Shown here: positions 33,506 to 45,540 of the stretch, piece by piece | Numbering within the stretch: the stretch's first letter is position 1 | Layout of the letters: each line of letters opens with the position of its first letter | Assembly (NCBI GenBank): GCA_020698575.1 | Contig: CM036243.1 | Coordinates: 32,490,903-32,554,902 of the forward strand | Direction of reading: 5' to 3' | DNA from: Bostrychus sinensis | Lineage: Eukaryota; Chordata; Actinopteri; Gobiiformes; Eleotridae | DNA length: 64,000 nt | Notes under the pieces: model-generated | The model's database searches: none | Told to the model about the DNA's origin: nothing | The model's input: the letters and a program-made list of their open reading frames with translations, nothing else | Made by a program: the position numbers and the translations under genes

Positions 33506-34567
33506 AACACGATTAATTTTTTATTTTTTATTTTATTTTATTTTTTCCTGTCTGGCCCTGCTTACCCTCGGCATTTTAAAACATAACAAGGAATTTTTGA
33601 TTAATGTTAAATAATCAACAATAAGATCATTTAACTTCAATGCCCCTATAATAAAACACCAGCCAGTGTAATTTCTACAATAACATAAAAAATGTGATCA
33701 ACCAATACAAAATACACATGGTTTGCAGAGTACAGAAAGCACATTCCCTCTTCCTGAGGTTACGTGAGTTTTAGAGATTGCTTTTATAAAACGCAGAAGA
33801 AAAAGCCAAGCCTATAAATCCTGCAAATATATTATTATTGTTTTTGTTTTTTTAATTTGGAGTAGTATCTGTACCTGATGTACCATCCACACTGTCTTTA
33901 TGTTATTAAATGTTATTAATTATAGCACTGTTTTGTTTGTTTTGTGTTTTTCCAATATTTTTAATTGTGTTTTCAGACATAAAAATCATCCCACATTATA
34001 GACACGCACATGCACACCAGAGGAGCAGAGGTACTATCTTTTCAAAAAGTACAACATTAACAAGGATGACCATTACAGGTTTTAAAAATATCAGTACAGA
34101 AGAAGTCCAAAGTTCACATATCTAAACATTACAACAGGGAGCTCCACGTCTCGTCCCATTTGGAGAGGTTTCCAGAGTTTACAAGCCGCAGTTTTTCCAT
34201 AAACATTACTCTGACTAAGAGTGAGATTGGGAAAGGCATGGGGTCCGGCGGAGAGCTCTGTGTCACAGCCGCAGACAGGTGAGGGCCGGGCGTGTGCCTC
34301 AGTGATCCGCTCCACTGCCTGCTGTCCTGTCCACTCTTTACACCTTAGATCAGGCACAAAAAAATTCAACCCAACCCAAACCTGTTCATGTTCTGTCCCA
34401 ACCATTTTGTGTGATTATGGGCCTGTTTCTATGCACGAGAGTTGTTCCAGAGTTGTCTGATTGACAGTGTGTGCTGTAGTTAAAGACGTGTGTAACCTTC
34501 CCTGCTTTGGTCTCTGAACCCCAGGGGAGATCCAGGACAGAAGGTGTTCGTCCTCTGGGGTTAACTC
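33506..34567. other. Intergenic DNA with repeat fragment
   Basis: No gene supported. At 34345-34400 the minus strand carries GGGACAGAACATGAACAGG, matching the element next to the (GGGTCT)n at 9347. Confidence 0.3.
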
Positions 34568-35030
34568 TAGAACTGCAATAACTAATCGGATTAATCAATT
34601 ATAATCGATTATTAAAATAATCGTCAACTAATTTAGTAATCAAATCGCCAACTGGGATATTTAATAGACTCTGACACATGCCATGTGCTGTGAGAGAAGG
34701 TTTTATTGCCTAGATAGAGCAGTAAAGAGTTAAAAACAATGTACATTTTGTGTTTTTGATTAAAAAAATCTCATATGTATTACAGATGATATTTTATGCA
34801 TATACGTTCTATATAAACATCTTTAAGAAGCATGCTTGTAGCTTTGTCTGATTTAATTTTGTAAAAATTAAGTGATTTTTGGTAGCATTATCACCAATTT
34901 TTAACAAAAACTTTACAACACCTCAAGTTTTTAACCATTTTACTCACGCTTCTCTATCCGATTATTAATCGACTAATCAAAAAAGTAATCGACAGATTAA
35001 TTGTCAAAATAATTGTTAGTTGCAGCCCTA
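34568..35030. mobile_element. hAT MITE with AATCGATTA interior
   Basis: The left end TAGAACTGCAATAACTAATCG and right end AATTGTTAGTTGCAGCCCTA are inverted repeats of the TAGGGCTGCAACTAA type. The subterminal region is rich in AATCG/TAATC. An 8-bp TSD is not clear (GTTAACTC against GTTTTTTT). Confidence 0.8.
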
Positions 35031-35193
35031 GTTTTTTTTTAATTGATTCTTAATTATACTGTTTAAATTTGATTTTATTGTTTTAATTGTGTTTTGTACT
35101 TTTAAATTTGCCTTTTTTTCTGTAAAGCACTTTGAATTGCTCTGTGTATGAATTGTGCTATACAAATAAACTTGCCTTGCCTTGCCTTGCCTA
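35031..35193 (+). repeat. L2-like LINE tail ending (CTTGC)n
   Basis: CTGTAAAGCACTTTGAATTGC, then TGTGCTATACAAATAAACTTG and four CCTTG pentamers. Adjacent to the preceding MITE. Confidence 0.75.
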
Positions 35194-35339
35194 GTTAGCG
35201 CTCGCTGCCTTCACTTTTTGTTTAGCAGACCTCTGTCACTGGGTTTGGGGCTGTATTGCTGTACTGCGCTCTACCTTCTGGCCCTGTAGTAACCAGCCCC
35301 TCTCGCGCCTCTCTCAGGTAAACTTCCTCTCTGTGGGCT

Positions 35340-35830
35340 CGGTCTCAACAGTGTACATCAGCTTTTATTCACACGAGCATTCACTCTCCTGTAGCTGCAA
35401 AGGGACGCTCCCTGCTTAAGAACGCACAGCTCAGTGTTGCAGCCTGGGCCCGGCCTGAACCTTAGCCACCCCCCACCACCACCACCACTACTTTCGGACG
35501 CACTCCTTCCTCCTCTGTCACCACTGTCTGCGGTGTTGAAAAGCAAAAGGGGGTGTAAACTGTAAACTGCCGGCTTGTATGTCAGCCGCGCCTGGCGTCC
35601 TGACAGAGCCTGAGGCGGCGGTGAGAGGAGGAAGAGAAGCTGGGGGCAAACTTCTTGAGCACGCGGAGGACGCCACGGTCAGGCCAGGACGAGGCGGCAC
35701 TGCCCTTAGCACAGCCGGGCACAGAGCTACGCTGCTTACAGTGCAGTGCTTTGCTTCATGAGCTCAGTCAGGATCATTGTTTCCTCGCACTTCTTTTCCG
35801 GGTAAGGACACGATTGCAGGACTTGGGCTC
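35340..35830. other. GC-rich CpG-bearing patch
   Basis: One of the few GC-rich parts of the window, with CpGs and a CCACCACCACCACCACTAC run. On the minus strand TTTTGCTTTTCAACACCGCAG resembles an acceptor. Open frames on both strands resemble no protein I know. Could be a first exon, promoter or conserved element. Confidence 0.3.
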
Positions 35831-36077
35831 CTGCGTCTGAAAAAGCAGCACCTTCTCTCTGATTTGTTAATTGCTTGAAACACACTTCAAATCCAACTTT
35901 TTCCCAAATACCCAGCTGTCGCCCAGCTTAGATTTGCACCAGTTCATCCTCTCCACGTCCAACCTCTTAAGACTAACTTCTGCCTCCAGTCTAAAGAGCA
36001 GGGACTGGAATAAGGCCTCTTTCTGCTCCACTGTCCACCTCCTGCACTGAGATACAAAAGATCTGGCACAATGTCAC

Positions 36078-36150
36078 ACTGACACATTCACACAGGCAAG
36101 GTGGGTGAAGTGTCTTGCCCAAGGACACAACAGCAGTATACAATTCCAGT
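36078..36150 (+). repeat. Dispersed repeat fragment
   Basis: CACTGACACATTCACACAGG and AAGTGTCTTGCCCAAGGACA, a common teleost repeat also present at 60780-60812. Confidence 0.7.
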
Positions 36151-36299
36151 AGCAACAACAATCTACCAATACATATACACAAATTGCTTCTTGCTCATTT
36201 AAGATTGTACAGACAGACTTCACAGCTCAGTGTTGTCTTTGTGAGAGCAAGAGCTTTTTTTTTTCCCTGTACAGAGAAATGTGTGTGTGATTGTTCGAG

Positions 36300-36615
36300 T
36301 GTGTCCTTATCTCAACTCCAGGTCTAAAGGACTGAGTCTGCGTCGTGTTTCTCGCTGCGGAGACGACGGCGAGCGTGATTCGAGGCTATATAATTCAAAT
36401 TAACTTGGCTCGACTTTATCTTTCTGCAATAAACTGTGGTCGCTGCGAGGAACGCACTGGGCTTAAGGCTGTCTGAGACTCAGAGCACTAAAAAAATAAA
36501 AAATAAAAAGGGGGGAGGGGGGGATTAAAAGTTTTAATAGTGGCGTGTTTATGGAAATAGCTGCTGCAACATTGGGCTCTGCATGTCATTAGCTCCCAGA
36601 GTATTTCCAAGGGTT
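36300..36615. other. Conserved-element-like block
   Basis: Mixed composition with CpGs (GGAGACGACGGCGAGCGTGA), TATATAATTCAAATTAACTT and GTTTATGGAAATAGCTGCTG. Broken only by an A/G run near 36490-36525. Candidate regulatory DNA; not verified. Confidence 0.3.
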
Positions 36616-37494
36616 ACAATGGAAAGAAATTATTATTAATATGCATGTACTTTACTGTTTTGGGATACATTTCTGTGCCAAAAAAAGCTAAGTTTTTTGC
36701 TTGTGTTGTGGGAAGTTTAGTCAATAAATGTGTGAAGATGAGACAGTTTGTGGTTGGCTGCAATGGTTTTTGTGTTCTTTTGGTAGACATAGGATAAAAA
36801 AAAAATAATAATAAAAAAAACCTATATATTTTCATTTTGACACACAAAAAACAAACAAAAAACAAAAAACAAAAACAAAAAACACTACTAATTCTGCAAA
36901 TTATGGAGTGTAGATACCAGCTTTGTTTTTTCACTGGTGGAGAATTCATTCATTCATAGCCATGCGTATACGCTTTGTGCCAGTTCCAAGCATGGATAAA
37001 TGGAGAGGTAGGGCATCTGGTGTAAAGACATATGGCAAATTATGTATGCCTTTCACTGCACACACACAGGCAGAGTGTCTATGCAGTGACAAGTGACTCA
37101 GATTTTTGAGAAGCTATCATTAAGAACAAATGAACAAAAAAAGCATAATCCTCTCAATTTATCTGGGCTTAGGACTTGGACACGCGTTTATCTTGCAAAA
37201 AAAACAAAAAAAAAAAACAAACACAAACTAAGAACCCGACGCTATAAAAACAGAAGAGGAGAGTTTAGGGTAAGGCTGGAGAATGCTTGTGTCATGTGAC
37301 TTCATCATGTGACAAACAAAAGTAAGAAACAAAAACAACAGCAAAAAGCCATGTTTGTGTCGGTCCCAAGCCCAAACTCGAGCGGCCCTCCTCATTGCAT
37401 TATAGTTGGTTTTGAATTGCGCTGTTAACAGACAAAGTTTGCCCTATCTCGCAATGGTAAAGAATCATGTAAAAGTTTAAAGACTTTAATTAAA
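36616..37494. other. AT-rich DNA with repeat fragments
   Basis: Several A runs (36790, 36845, 37200). A SINE/LINE fragment at 36975-37045 (CCAAGCATGGATAAATGGAG). No gene. Confidence 0.4.
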
Positions 37495-37755
37495 ATCCAC
37501 CAGTAACACTGAATAACTCGTTATTAGCTAAGTACTACTAGCTAACAGTGAATTGATTATTTACAAAGCATTACTTTAACATTATTATTATTAAACGCCA
37601 TTGAGTTATAAACTTTGCTATTAACTTTCAATTCTTCAGGCAAAATTATAAACATTAGTCTTAATTCAGTGTCTATAAATGCTTTGTTTATTAAATTAAT
37701 GTTACATACTTACATATTTGTCAAGGCTTTATTACTGCTTGCGTTATCAATCTGC
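37495..37755. mobile_element. Family B MITE copy
   Basis: CAGTAACACTGAATAACTCG at the left and TATTACTGCTTGCGTTATCA at the right. The interior TTACAAAGCATTACTTTAAC and GCCATTGAGTTATAAACTTT matches the copies at 50130 and (inverted) 50360. Confidence 0.7.
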
Positions 37756-38510
37756 CTTTAACATTTTTCCAACAAGGAAAAGTTGCCCTATCTTGCAATA
37801 TTAGACAGTGATATGGATCCACAGTAAAAAAAATTAATTAATACACAAAAAAATAAAATAAAACCAAACCCTTAGCCCATAATTGACCTGAAATATCATT
37901 AAGATCTAACCGTCTTTTTTGAGTTATCAGACAAAAAACAAACAGAAACACGCTGTTTAAAATATCCTGCACAAGGAAAAAAAAAAAAAAAAAGTTTTAA
38001 GAAAGCACATTGTAAAGACTAACCCACTGTTGAAAGATAAGATATTTTTAAATATGAAGTTGCATTTCTAATTGTTGAGTTGCCCGCCACAGTAGCTTTT
38101 TAGATGCTTTTTAATGTTTTGTATGTATGAATTTATTATTCTGTATTTCGTATGCTTACTCTCACTCGTCACTTTTGGATTTGTGAGCCAGTCGCTGAAC
38201 AGAAACAGCGCATATACAGCATGTTGTCTGAATAAAATACAAAATTTGGGTGCAGGCTTTTATTCTTTTTTTTTTTTTTTTTTCAGAAAACAAAATAACC
38301 ACAGCTATCTTTAATGAGTCAATAATTCTCAATCTGTAAGGCTCTGATACATTTTTGTTATCCTGTTTTTTTAATTGTGCAAGCTCAAGAGACACAGGCA
38401 TAGCTAAACCATTTTTAGGAGACATTTTTCTCCTTCAGGTCTCTGCTCTCTGTCCACTTTACTTTTTAAACAAGTTATTAAGGCTCAGAAACAAAATATG
38501 ACATAATAAA
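37756..38510. other. AT-rich intergenic DNA
   Basis: Poly-A near 37976-37993 and poly-T near 38268-38283. No gene. Confidence 0.35.
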
Positions 38511-38520
38511 AGGCTCCACA

Positions 38521-38930
38521 ATGCAAGAAATTACATATGTAGGAGTCAGGAAAATAACTCAAGCTTTAAAACTGTCTAATCTGGATTACTGCCTAAAGGT
38601 TTGGCCCAGTGGAACAACAAAAAATATAAATAAACTCCAAATACTTCAGAGTAGAGCAGCTGGAACTGTGCTGAGGTGTCACAGCTTTGAGTTAAAGATA
38701 AATTATTCAATAACAGTGTTTATCAGAAATAGTTTATACTGAAAACCAAATGTTTGTCTTTAAGCCAGAATAGACATTTAAATGTTACCAGACGTGCCAT
38801 AAAAGCGGGATGTACACTGCCAAAACGTTAGAACTAATGCACAGAAAAGAAGAGTTGTACCGTCCCATGCAACTGAGGCATTCAATGCCTAAAGATATTA
38901 TACATAAGAAAAGTAAAACTGTTTTTATTT
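38521..38930 (+). pseudogene. LINE reverse transcriptase C-terminal remnant
   Basis: The first frame reads LKLSNLDYCLKVWPSGTTKN then INKLQILQSRAAG. This matches the pattern 'L.YC..VW...... L.KLQ..QNRA.R' just after the reverse transcriptase domain of L2/CR1/Rex1-type LINEs. Downstream, in shifted frames, TRRAIKAGCTLPKR and ELYRPMQLRHSMPKDII resemble the closing 'R......LP..RT......Y.....WN.LP..I' block. Stops and frameshifts make it non-functional. Different LINE family from the one at 436. Confidence 0.6.
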
Positions 38931-39998
38931 TATTTTTTTTGCCATTAATATTTTTAGAATCAAACTGAAAAACACAAACCACAACCCTCCCATTTACCTT
39001 CACAAAAAATAAACAAATATAATAAATGTACGAAAAACAGATGCTGCTAAAATAAATAAACCAGATATAATACGAAATAAATAAATAAGCAATAACACTT
39101 AAAGGATGCTCTGCTTTAAACGTTTACATCTGCAAATAGGAACATATAGGTGTCCATATTTTCCAAAAAATGTCTAATTTGTCATTTAAACTGTTTTTAA
39201 ATGATGATGTATGATTAATGAGTGATACACAGGAGGTGGGATAAGAATTTTTTTTTTTTTTTCCATGTATGATCTGCTGTTCAGTTGTGTTTCTTTTTCT
39301 TTTTTTTGCCAAGAATCATTTGGTCAAGATGCTTTGTTGAATGTGGATCCAATAAATAATAAAAAGTATACATGTTTCTTTTGTTTGTTTCTTCTCTGCA
39401 CCCCTAAATCTCTAACGCTAAAATCTCTGCTGTCAAAACTCGAGAGCGGCCAAAAGTCTAGCCAGTGAAATAAATCTTATGCTTTTCGACACAGCCTCTT
39501 GAGTTTGCGCTGAATTAAATCGCAGAGTATCCCTGGGTAAATAAAAAGCTGTTTGTGTGCTAAATCCATAAATCCCACGCTGTGTAAATGGAAGCATGTT
39601 TTACCCAAAATCAATTACAAAATGTTAATTTATTGTACAAACTGAGTAATTACAAAGCCATCGCACCACCAAGGAAAAATTTACACATTTTTCTGCATTT
39701 TTTCTTTCTTTCTGAGGCAGGAGTTGTAAATGCAGAGTAATGCCGTGCTGCTGGGAGCCGATCATTTCTTGTGTGACATTTCTTTCTTTTTTTTATATCG
39801 GGACGCGCTGCAGCAGGACGAGCGCGTGTCCCGCCATCAATCACCTGTCCCCTGCCACGGGGCTCCGGAGCAGGGCCAGAGGTGTAGGAGGGAGAAGCAG
39901 AGTCAAAATACACAAGTGCACTAATATAGAAATATAATGGGACAGGTAAACAGACGTGTTTTTTTTATTTTATTTTGTCCTCGTCTTCCTAACAATTG
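38931..39998. other. Intergenic; conserved-like block 39470-39610
   Basis: 39470-39610 looks single-copy with TTGCGCTGAATTAAATCGCAG-type text. A CpG-rich patch at 39800-39860 (CTGCAGCAGGACGAGCGCGT). No gene supported. Confidence 0.3.
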
Positions 39999-40023
39999 TT
40001 TTTTTTTTTTTTTTTTTTTTTTT
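39999..40023 (+). repeat. Poly-T run
   Basis: About 25 consecutive T; other T runs lie near 40164 and 40187. Confidence 0.97.
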
Positions 40024-40355
40024 ATTCATATGGACTAAAATTGGGTGTCGGCAATAGAAAATGTAATAAATGATTATTCTTCTTATTATAAAAGGCCAAT
40101 TTTTAAGATGCATTAAAATTTAAGCTTTATATTGAGTGTGCAGTTTCTGCACAGCCCACATGATTTTTTTTTTTTTTTAATGCTTTTTTTTTTCCATCAA
40201 TGAAGGTGACTAAGTCACAAAACTACATTTTACAGGAGCTAGGTAAAATGTATTTAATTTACTAATTTACTGCAGAAAGACCAGCATGCATTTCTAGTTT
40301 CAAAAGTTTCTATAGCACATTATACTTTTTTCCATTTATACCATGTCTTGTGTAC

Positions 40356-40356
40356 A

Positions 40357-40411
<55 letters not shown>
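40356..40411 (+). repeat. (AAT)n microsatellite
   Basis: About 18 AAT units. Confidence 0.97.
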
Positions 40412-40412
<1 letters not shown>

Positions 40413-41334
40413 ATTTTATTATTCCAGTAATATTTTAATAATACATAAGAAATTAATTAGCCAGATTTTGCTGACATTTTAATTTTTGGCGTATTATAAC
40501 AATAATAATAATTTAAAAAATGACTTAAAAGCTAATAATGCTAATAATAATCTCTATTACAATTATTATCATGCAAAAAAAAAAAAAAATCTACATCCAG
40601 ACCATGATCTCTATTCACACCAAAACAAATACTTAATTCCTTTCCTCTTTTTTCTTTTTTTCTTTTTTGAAAGCCAAAAGTGACCCTATCTTGCAATGTT
40701 AGTGATAGTTAGTGGCTATTGTTAGTGGCTCTACAGTAAGAAACTATTTTTCCTTGGCTCAATACTGACCTTTCCAGATAATATTAATAATAATATTGCC
40801 CATTAGTTTTCCTGAAAGTTTACTAAAGGTCTGCCTGTAACATTTTTGCAACAAGCAAATGTGACCCTATCTTGCAATGGTAAAGACTCGTGTAATATAT
40901 ATGGATATACATAAAAAATATATCCTTGGCCCATTACTGAGCTTTCCAGAAAATGTCATCAACCACTACTACTATAATAATAATAATAATAATAATAAAG
41001 AAATAGAGAGACATAGGTCGACAAAATGAAACTGTCCGTGGACTGATAATAAATTTCGGCAACACTCGAGAACACACCTGAACATCTGTGTGTCACTCTG
41101 TAATTATTCTGACTCCTTTTTCAGGAATATATTTTGGAAATTGACAATCCCAATCCACTGAAATTTCTATTTTTATTTAAAACTTAAAAAAACTGTAGAC
41201 CTATTTCGGCCGCTTCACACAGCCACCACTCCTACTCATTACGGGACAAATCCAAGTCTATACTGTGACACTTCCCTCAATGCCTTAACTTATCCCGCTA
41301 AGGGCCTGCCTGGGCGTTTTTTTCCTTTTTTTTT
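40412..41334. other. AT-rich intergenic DNA
   Basis: Contains a second (ATA)n at 40974-40998. The phrase GACCCTATCTTGCAATG occurs at 40682-40698 and 40863-40879, with a related CCTATCTCGCAATGG at 37443, a small local duplication. No gene. Confidence 0.4.
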
Positions 41335-41830
41335 TGGCAGGTGACAGCTCCACGGTGCCGTAATGTCCTGGAGGGGGTAAAGGGGGGGACTGTGCGTGTG
41401 TGTGTGTATACTGTATCTATCCTGGGAGGGCGCTTTTGGTTAGTACAGCGGAGGGAGGGAGGCGTATAAAGTCAGGGGAACAACCCGGGCCTAATGGAGT
41501 GGAGCAACCCCCTCTCCTCCTCCTCCGTCCCACCTGAGTATACCCCAAAGACACTGACTGGGGCTCAAGTGGGGCCCTGCTCTCAGTTCCACTCCACTAA
41601 CCAGCTACGTCGAATTTTTTTTTCTTTTTGAGACAGCCGCCTCCTTGTCAAGGCAGCAGCGCATTGTGGACAGGCTTTTTTTTTTTTTTTTTTTTTAAGT
41701 TTTTACTCCTTCTTCTTTTTTTTTGGGGGGGGGGGGGGGGTTGTGTGTATGCAAGCCCCTGTCCCGTAGAGCAAGACAAGGTTGCAATGACAGAAGTTTA
41801 ATCCCCGTGGTTTTTGGACTTTAAACAAGG
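41335..41830 (+). promoter_or_regulatory. Promoter-like patch with TATA box
   Basis: GC-elevated DNA containing CGTATAAAGTCAGG (TATAAAG at 41465-41471) downstream of GGGAGGGCGCTTTTGG. A C-rich, CTCCTCCT-containing segment follows at the distance expected for a transcript start. The region ends in a long T run (41676-41696) and a 16-base G run (41725-41740). No translated exon is recognised downstream, so a 5' UTR exon or chance TATA are both possible. Confidence 0.3.
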
Positions 41831-42838
41831 AAGTCAAAAGAGTCAACCTTCTTCTTCTTCTTCTTCTTACAACTCTTCACCCGACTGGAACGGCTGTCAA
41901 GTTATAAAAAAAAAACGACTAAAGAAATATCCCAGGGAAAAAAAAACACACACAAAAAAAACACTTCTCTTCTTCCCGGTGCGGGCCTTTCCCCCCGCTG
42001 TGCAGCAGACGGGGGCTTAAGTTAGCGTGAGCCCCGCGATGCTTTGGGCAAGATATTGGCCTTTGATAAAAAATCCGTTTGGGTCCAGAGCCGGTGTGGT
42101 CCCGCTCTGATGTGATGGAGGTTCCTGCCTGACCACAGATAGTCATTTCATTCTTATTATTTTTTTATCAGATGGCTGCAAAAGGAGAAAAAAAAAAAAT
42201 CATTTGAGATTTTTTTAAGCTTCATATCCAACAGGAACAACACGGCTCGGATTTACTTCTGGTTTAGAGCTGTGACTTAACTTTAAGAAAAAAACTTTAA
42301 GGGGTGATGTTCGTCCTGCACCTCGAACTTTTTAGTTACACCTTTCACCTTAAGGCACAAAAAATGCACCAATAAAGACTGCCATAGAAAAATGATCTAA
42401 TAGTCAATAATTCTGTTAAATTCCAGTTTTTGTGAACAAAAGTTGATTTCAAATTATGGCAAAAATCACAAAAACTAGATTTTTTTTTCTTTCTGTAAAT
42501 GCAAACTACATTTTGTCAAAAACATCATGAAACATCATGATTGATTTGATTAGATTTATTTATTTATTTTAATTTTTTTATTTTTAGTCACACCTTTCAT
42601 CACAAGGCACAAAAAATGCCATGGAAAAATTATCTAATAAAGGATTTTTTTTTTTTCATGGTTATAATAATTAATTTCAATCCTCACCATACATAGCAAA
42701 AATTCATTCAAGCCCTTAAATTCCAATTTTTCTGGCGCACACATCCAACACAGACAGAGACATCTGCACTGGACACAGTTTCTACAGTGCACTGATGCAG
42801 ATCTCAGTGAAGACTACATTTAGGATGTGTGCTAACGC
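41831..42838. other. Intergenic; mixed-composition block 41980-42180
   Basis: 41980-42180 is CpG-bearing and may continue the promoter-like region. The remainder is AT-rich with two related CACCTTTCA..AAGGCACAAAAAATG segments at 42341 and 42592, a local duplication of about 250 bp spacing. Confidence 0.35.
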
Positions 42839-43000
42839 TAGGGCTGTCGCGGTGAGAGAATTTCTCCTGCAACTCAACACCGCGGTGTGCGGTATATGCG
42901 GTATAGCATAAGCTAATAATAACACCTGAAAAAATTACATGTCCAAACAAATTTTGATTATAAAAATAAATTGAAATATAGTTAAACCTCTGCTCTAACA
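42839..43000 (+). mobile_element. hAT MITE left end (GCGGT type)
   Basis: TAGGGCTGTCGCGGTGAGAG then CACCGCGGTGTGCGGTATAT, a known style of fish hAT MITE. The matching right end is not found, so the copy is truncated. Confidence 0.65.
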
Positions 43001-43266
43001 AAAACCCAAGTCAGGCACGAGTGACAATGTCCTTGCAGCGCGTGTAACGTGGTAGCTTTAGAAAAACCCACATGTTCTCCTTGTGTAGTTTGAGAGATGA
43101 GCTAAGGAGGCCAGCAGTGCTCCCCGCAGCACTGACTCTACAGAGCGACTGTGTCACACACGCACCTGCGGCAGGTGAGAGGGCAGAGAAAACCTCATGT
43201 AGTTATCGCGTCACCAGGTGAGTGGAGCATCAGTTGAGTCTACGGCTCCTCCTCTGAGTAATGCGT

Positions 43267-43400
43267 AAAGGCTGATTTATACTTCTGCGTCAAATCGACA
43301 GCGTAGCCCTGCGGATCCCTTTGCGTCGCCGCGAGCCTCTCAAAAGCTACGCCGTAGCCCTGACGTGCACCTGGCCAATAATCAATGAAGCAGCTCCTGC
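43267..43400 (+). repeat. Possible PIF/Harbinger-like end
   Basis: AAAGGCTGATTTATACTTCT then GCGTCAAATCGACAGCGTAG and a second GCTACGCCGTAGCCCTGACG. Resembles the ends of fish Harbinger elements rich in CTACGCCGTAG. No partner terminus found. Confidence 0.4.
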
Positions 43401-43607
43401 AGAAGCCTTTTCCTTTCTCACCATTAACCCTCTGTTCTCCACTCCCAGTGTCTCTGAGTGCGTATACGTGCGTAACATTAAATGCTTCATGGTTTACAGT
43501 AAAATTAAACTGTGCATCATTAAAATGATAAACTGCGGTTACCGCTGTCACTTGTGCCCCAGTGCGGTTGGATTACTAACAGTACAAGTACTTTGTTACT
43601 TTACTTA

Positions 43608-44047
43608 AAGCGGAACTCAGTTACTGCTCGTTTCTTCGCTGTTTTGCCTTATTTTTTTCTATAGAGCTCCCTCTACAGTTCAGAGTAAAGCACTATCGTA
43701 AACACTCACAAGTCCATTTGACTCCTGTTGTGAACCCTCGCTTGGCTTTACTTTTGTTTTCCCCTCCTCGTACCTCACAGTTTTTGGCCGCTCTGCTACG
43801 ACAAAAATCAAGAACTAAAGCCATCGTTAGCTTGTTGTTTTGCTAACCGGGATGTGCCACTTTCTCACGAGATTCGAGACTTCTGTGACTCCGGGTCGAC
43901 AGTGCTCACTGTTGCAAGACTCACTTTCAGCCCAGAGACACCAGGGGGAGCTGCTGCACGCTTCATTTACCCCACAACAACTCAATTAACCATCACACAG
44001 ACTCCCAAACTGTTTATATAAGGTAAAAAAGTTACTGAGTTCTGCTT
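43608..44047 (+). mobile_element. PIF/Harbinger-like MITE (family A), copy 1
   Basis: Inverted ends AAGCGGAACTCAGTTACT and AGTTACTGAGTTCTGCTT, flanked by TTA on both sides (43605-43607, 44048-44050), the 3-bp TSD typical of PIF/Harbinger. About 440 bp, no transposase. It is inserted in a TACTTTACTT-type repeat that resumes on the right. Inverted and partial copies lie at 56131 and 52066. Confidence 0.82.
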
Positions 44048-44190
44048 TTAGTACAGTTTTCATGTATCTGTACTTTACTTGAGTAAATTTTACAAGTGGT
44101 ACTTTTACTTTACTACATTTTAGAGCAAGTATCTGTACTTCTTACTCGACTACATTTATGAGTTTGAAGTACAAAGTATTTTGAGTTTTG
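44048..44190 (+). repeat. TACTTTTACTT-type fish repeat
   Basis: CTGTACTTTACTTGAGTAAA, then GGTACTTTTACTTTACTACA and TATCTGTACTTCTTACTCGA. Its left portion (43580-43607) was separated by the family A insertion. Confidence 0.7.
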
Positions 44191-44248
44191 GTTTAAAATC
44201 ATGACTTTTTGGCCGTGTGCTTATTGTAGACACAGAAGCTAGTAGTTT

Positions 44249-44726
44249 AAACAGCCCATATTATGCTTTTTTATGTCTTTTAAATTCATTTAGGACACAT
44301 CTAGATAAGCATCTTATGTTTTGTTGGTCAGAAAACGCAATCATTTTTGAAAAAAAACTTATTTGAACAAACTCATTATTTGACTCTGTGAGAAACGGTC
44401 AAATTAGGTCCCTGTCACTTTAAGAGACCTCCCTCCCCGCTGTCCCACTGCTGTCACCGGTGGGTTTGTTTGGTTCCGGCAGGGGAGGCGTGAGCTGTAG
44501 CAGTGCTTCCTGGACAGGACAGGACCGTGAGGGGGGAGGGGCGTGGTCAGGTGGAAAAGGAAGACACCGGTGAAATGAGCCATTTTTGTCCTGTCAGCAA
44601 ATCAATGTAAAAGAATAGAGGATTACTCAAACATGCGTGAGTGAAACAAAAACACAACTCCAGGTACAACATTAAAACACGGTAAAAAGCTCAGAAAAGT
44701 CCATTTTGCAGAATAGGGCCCCTTTA
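44249..44726 (+). mobile_element. Family C MITE copy, most complete
   Basis: Left AAACAGCCCATATTATGCTT and right GCAGAATAGGGCCCCTTTA. The interior has CCCTGTCACTTTAAGAGACC and AACACAACTCCAGGTACAAC. It serves as reference for the copies at 8805, 12533, 13719 and 55183. Confidence 0.78.
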
Positions 44727-45540
44727 CGGTAAACTTTTTACTTCAGTTTGACTTAAAAAGGCTTTTTTGTGCAGTAGGTAAGAGCCTGTGTAGTCATGTG
44801 GTTGTGTAGTTTGAAGTAAGAGAAGGATTTTTTGGAGGGGCGGCTATACTTGAGCTTTAATATTGATCACTGTGTTTGTCCAGATCCCAAACAAGCCGAC
44901 TCGAATGCAACTAATCTGTCCTCACAACACTTTCATCTCTCAAATATCTGATTATTTTGCATAACAGGAAATGACATGTCCACAGGGAACTGCAGGCTCC
45001 TGTACAGACATTTCAGTTTATTACCAAAGCATGGACAATAGAAAGCATGTGTGTGTGATAAAGAACTCATAAGACCTCCAAACTTTGTCCAGATATTGTA
45101 AGATAAAGAGACCTGAGGATTTTTGGACAGCAATGCATGTTTTAAGGCACATTCTATAGGGATAAACAGCCAAAATAACATCCCTGCAAGGCTATATGCA
45201 AATTTACAGGTGAGCGTTAATAAATTAGAATATCATGGAAAAATTCAGTTAGAGTTCAAGTGTGTATATTGTACACAGATTCAGTACACACAGTTAAATA
45301 TTTAATTTAATTTATGTTGTTTTATTATAGAGATTATGCAGCAAAAGGCTTAAAAAGTATATCCAAGTTTAGAGTTATAGAAGTGAAATATTTGTAAATT
45401 ATTTGTGTATATCTGTATTGTAAACCATAACTTTCATGATTAAAATAAATAAATGTGTGTGTACTGAATGTAAATGCTTTAAGCGTTTCACATTATATTG
45501 AACTATAGAAACAGTTTAGCTTTATTAAATAATTTTAATT
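44727..45540. other. Intergenic with repeat at about 45208-45480
   Basis: CAGGTGAGCGTTAATAAATT then AGAATATCATGGAAAAATTC is the start of a repeat I recall from fish genomes. The rest is AT-rich. No gene. Confidence 0.4.

Noticed and set aside
43240..43608. Two overlapping frames of about 100 codons
   Set aside because: Cover a Harbinger-like repeat end and resemble no protein family.
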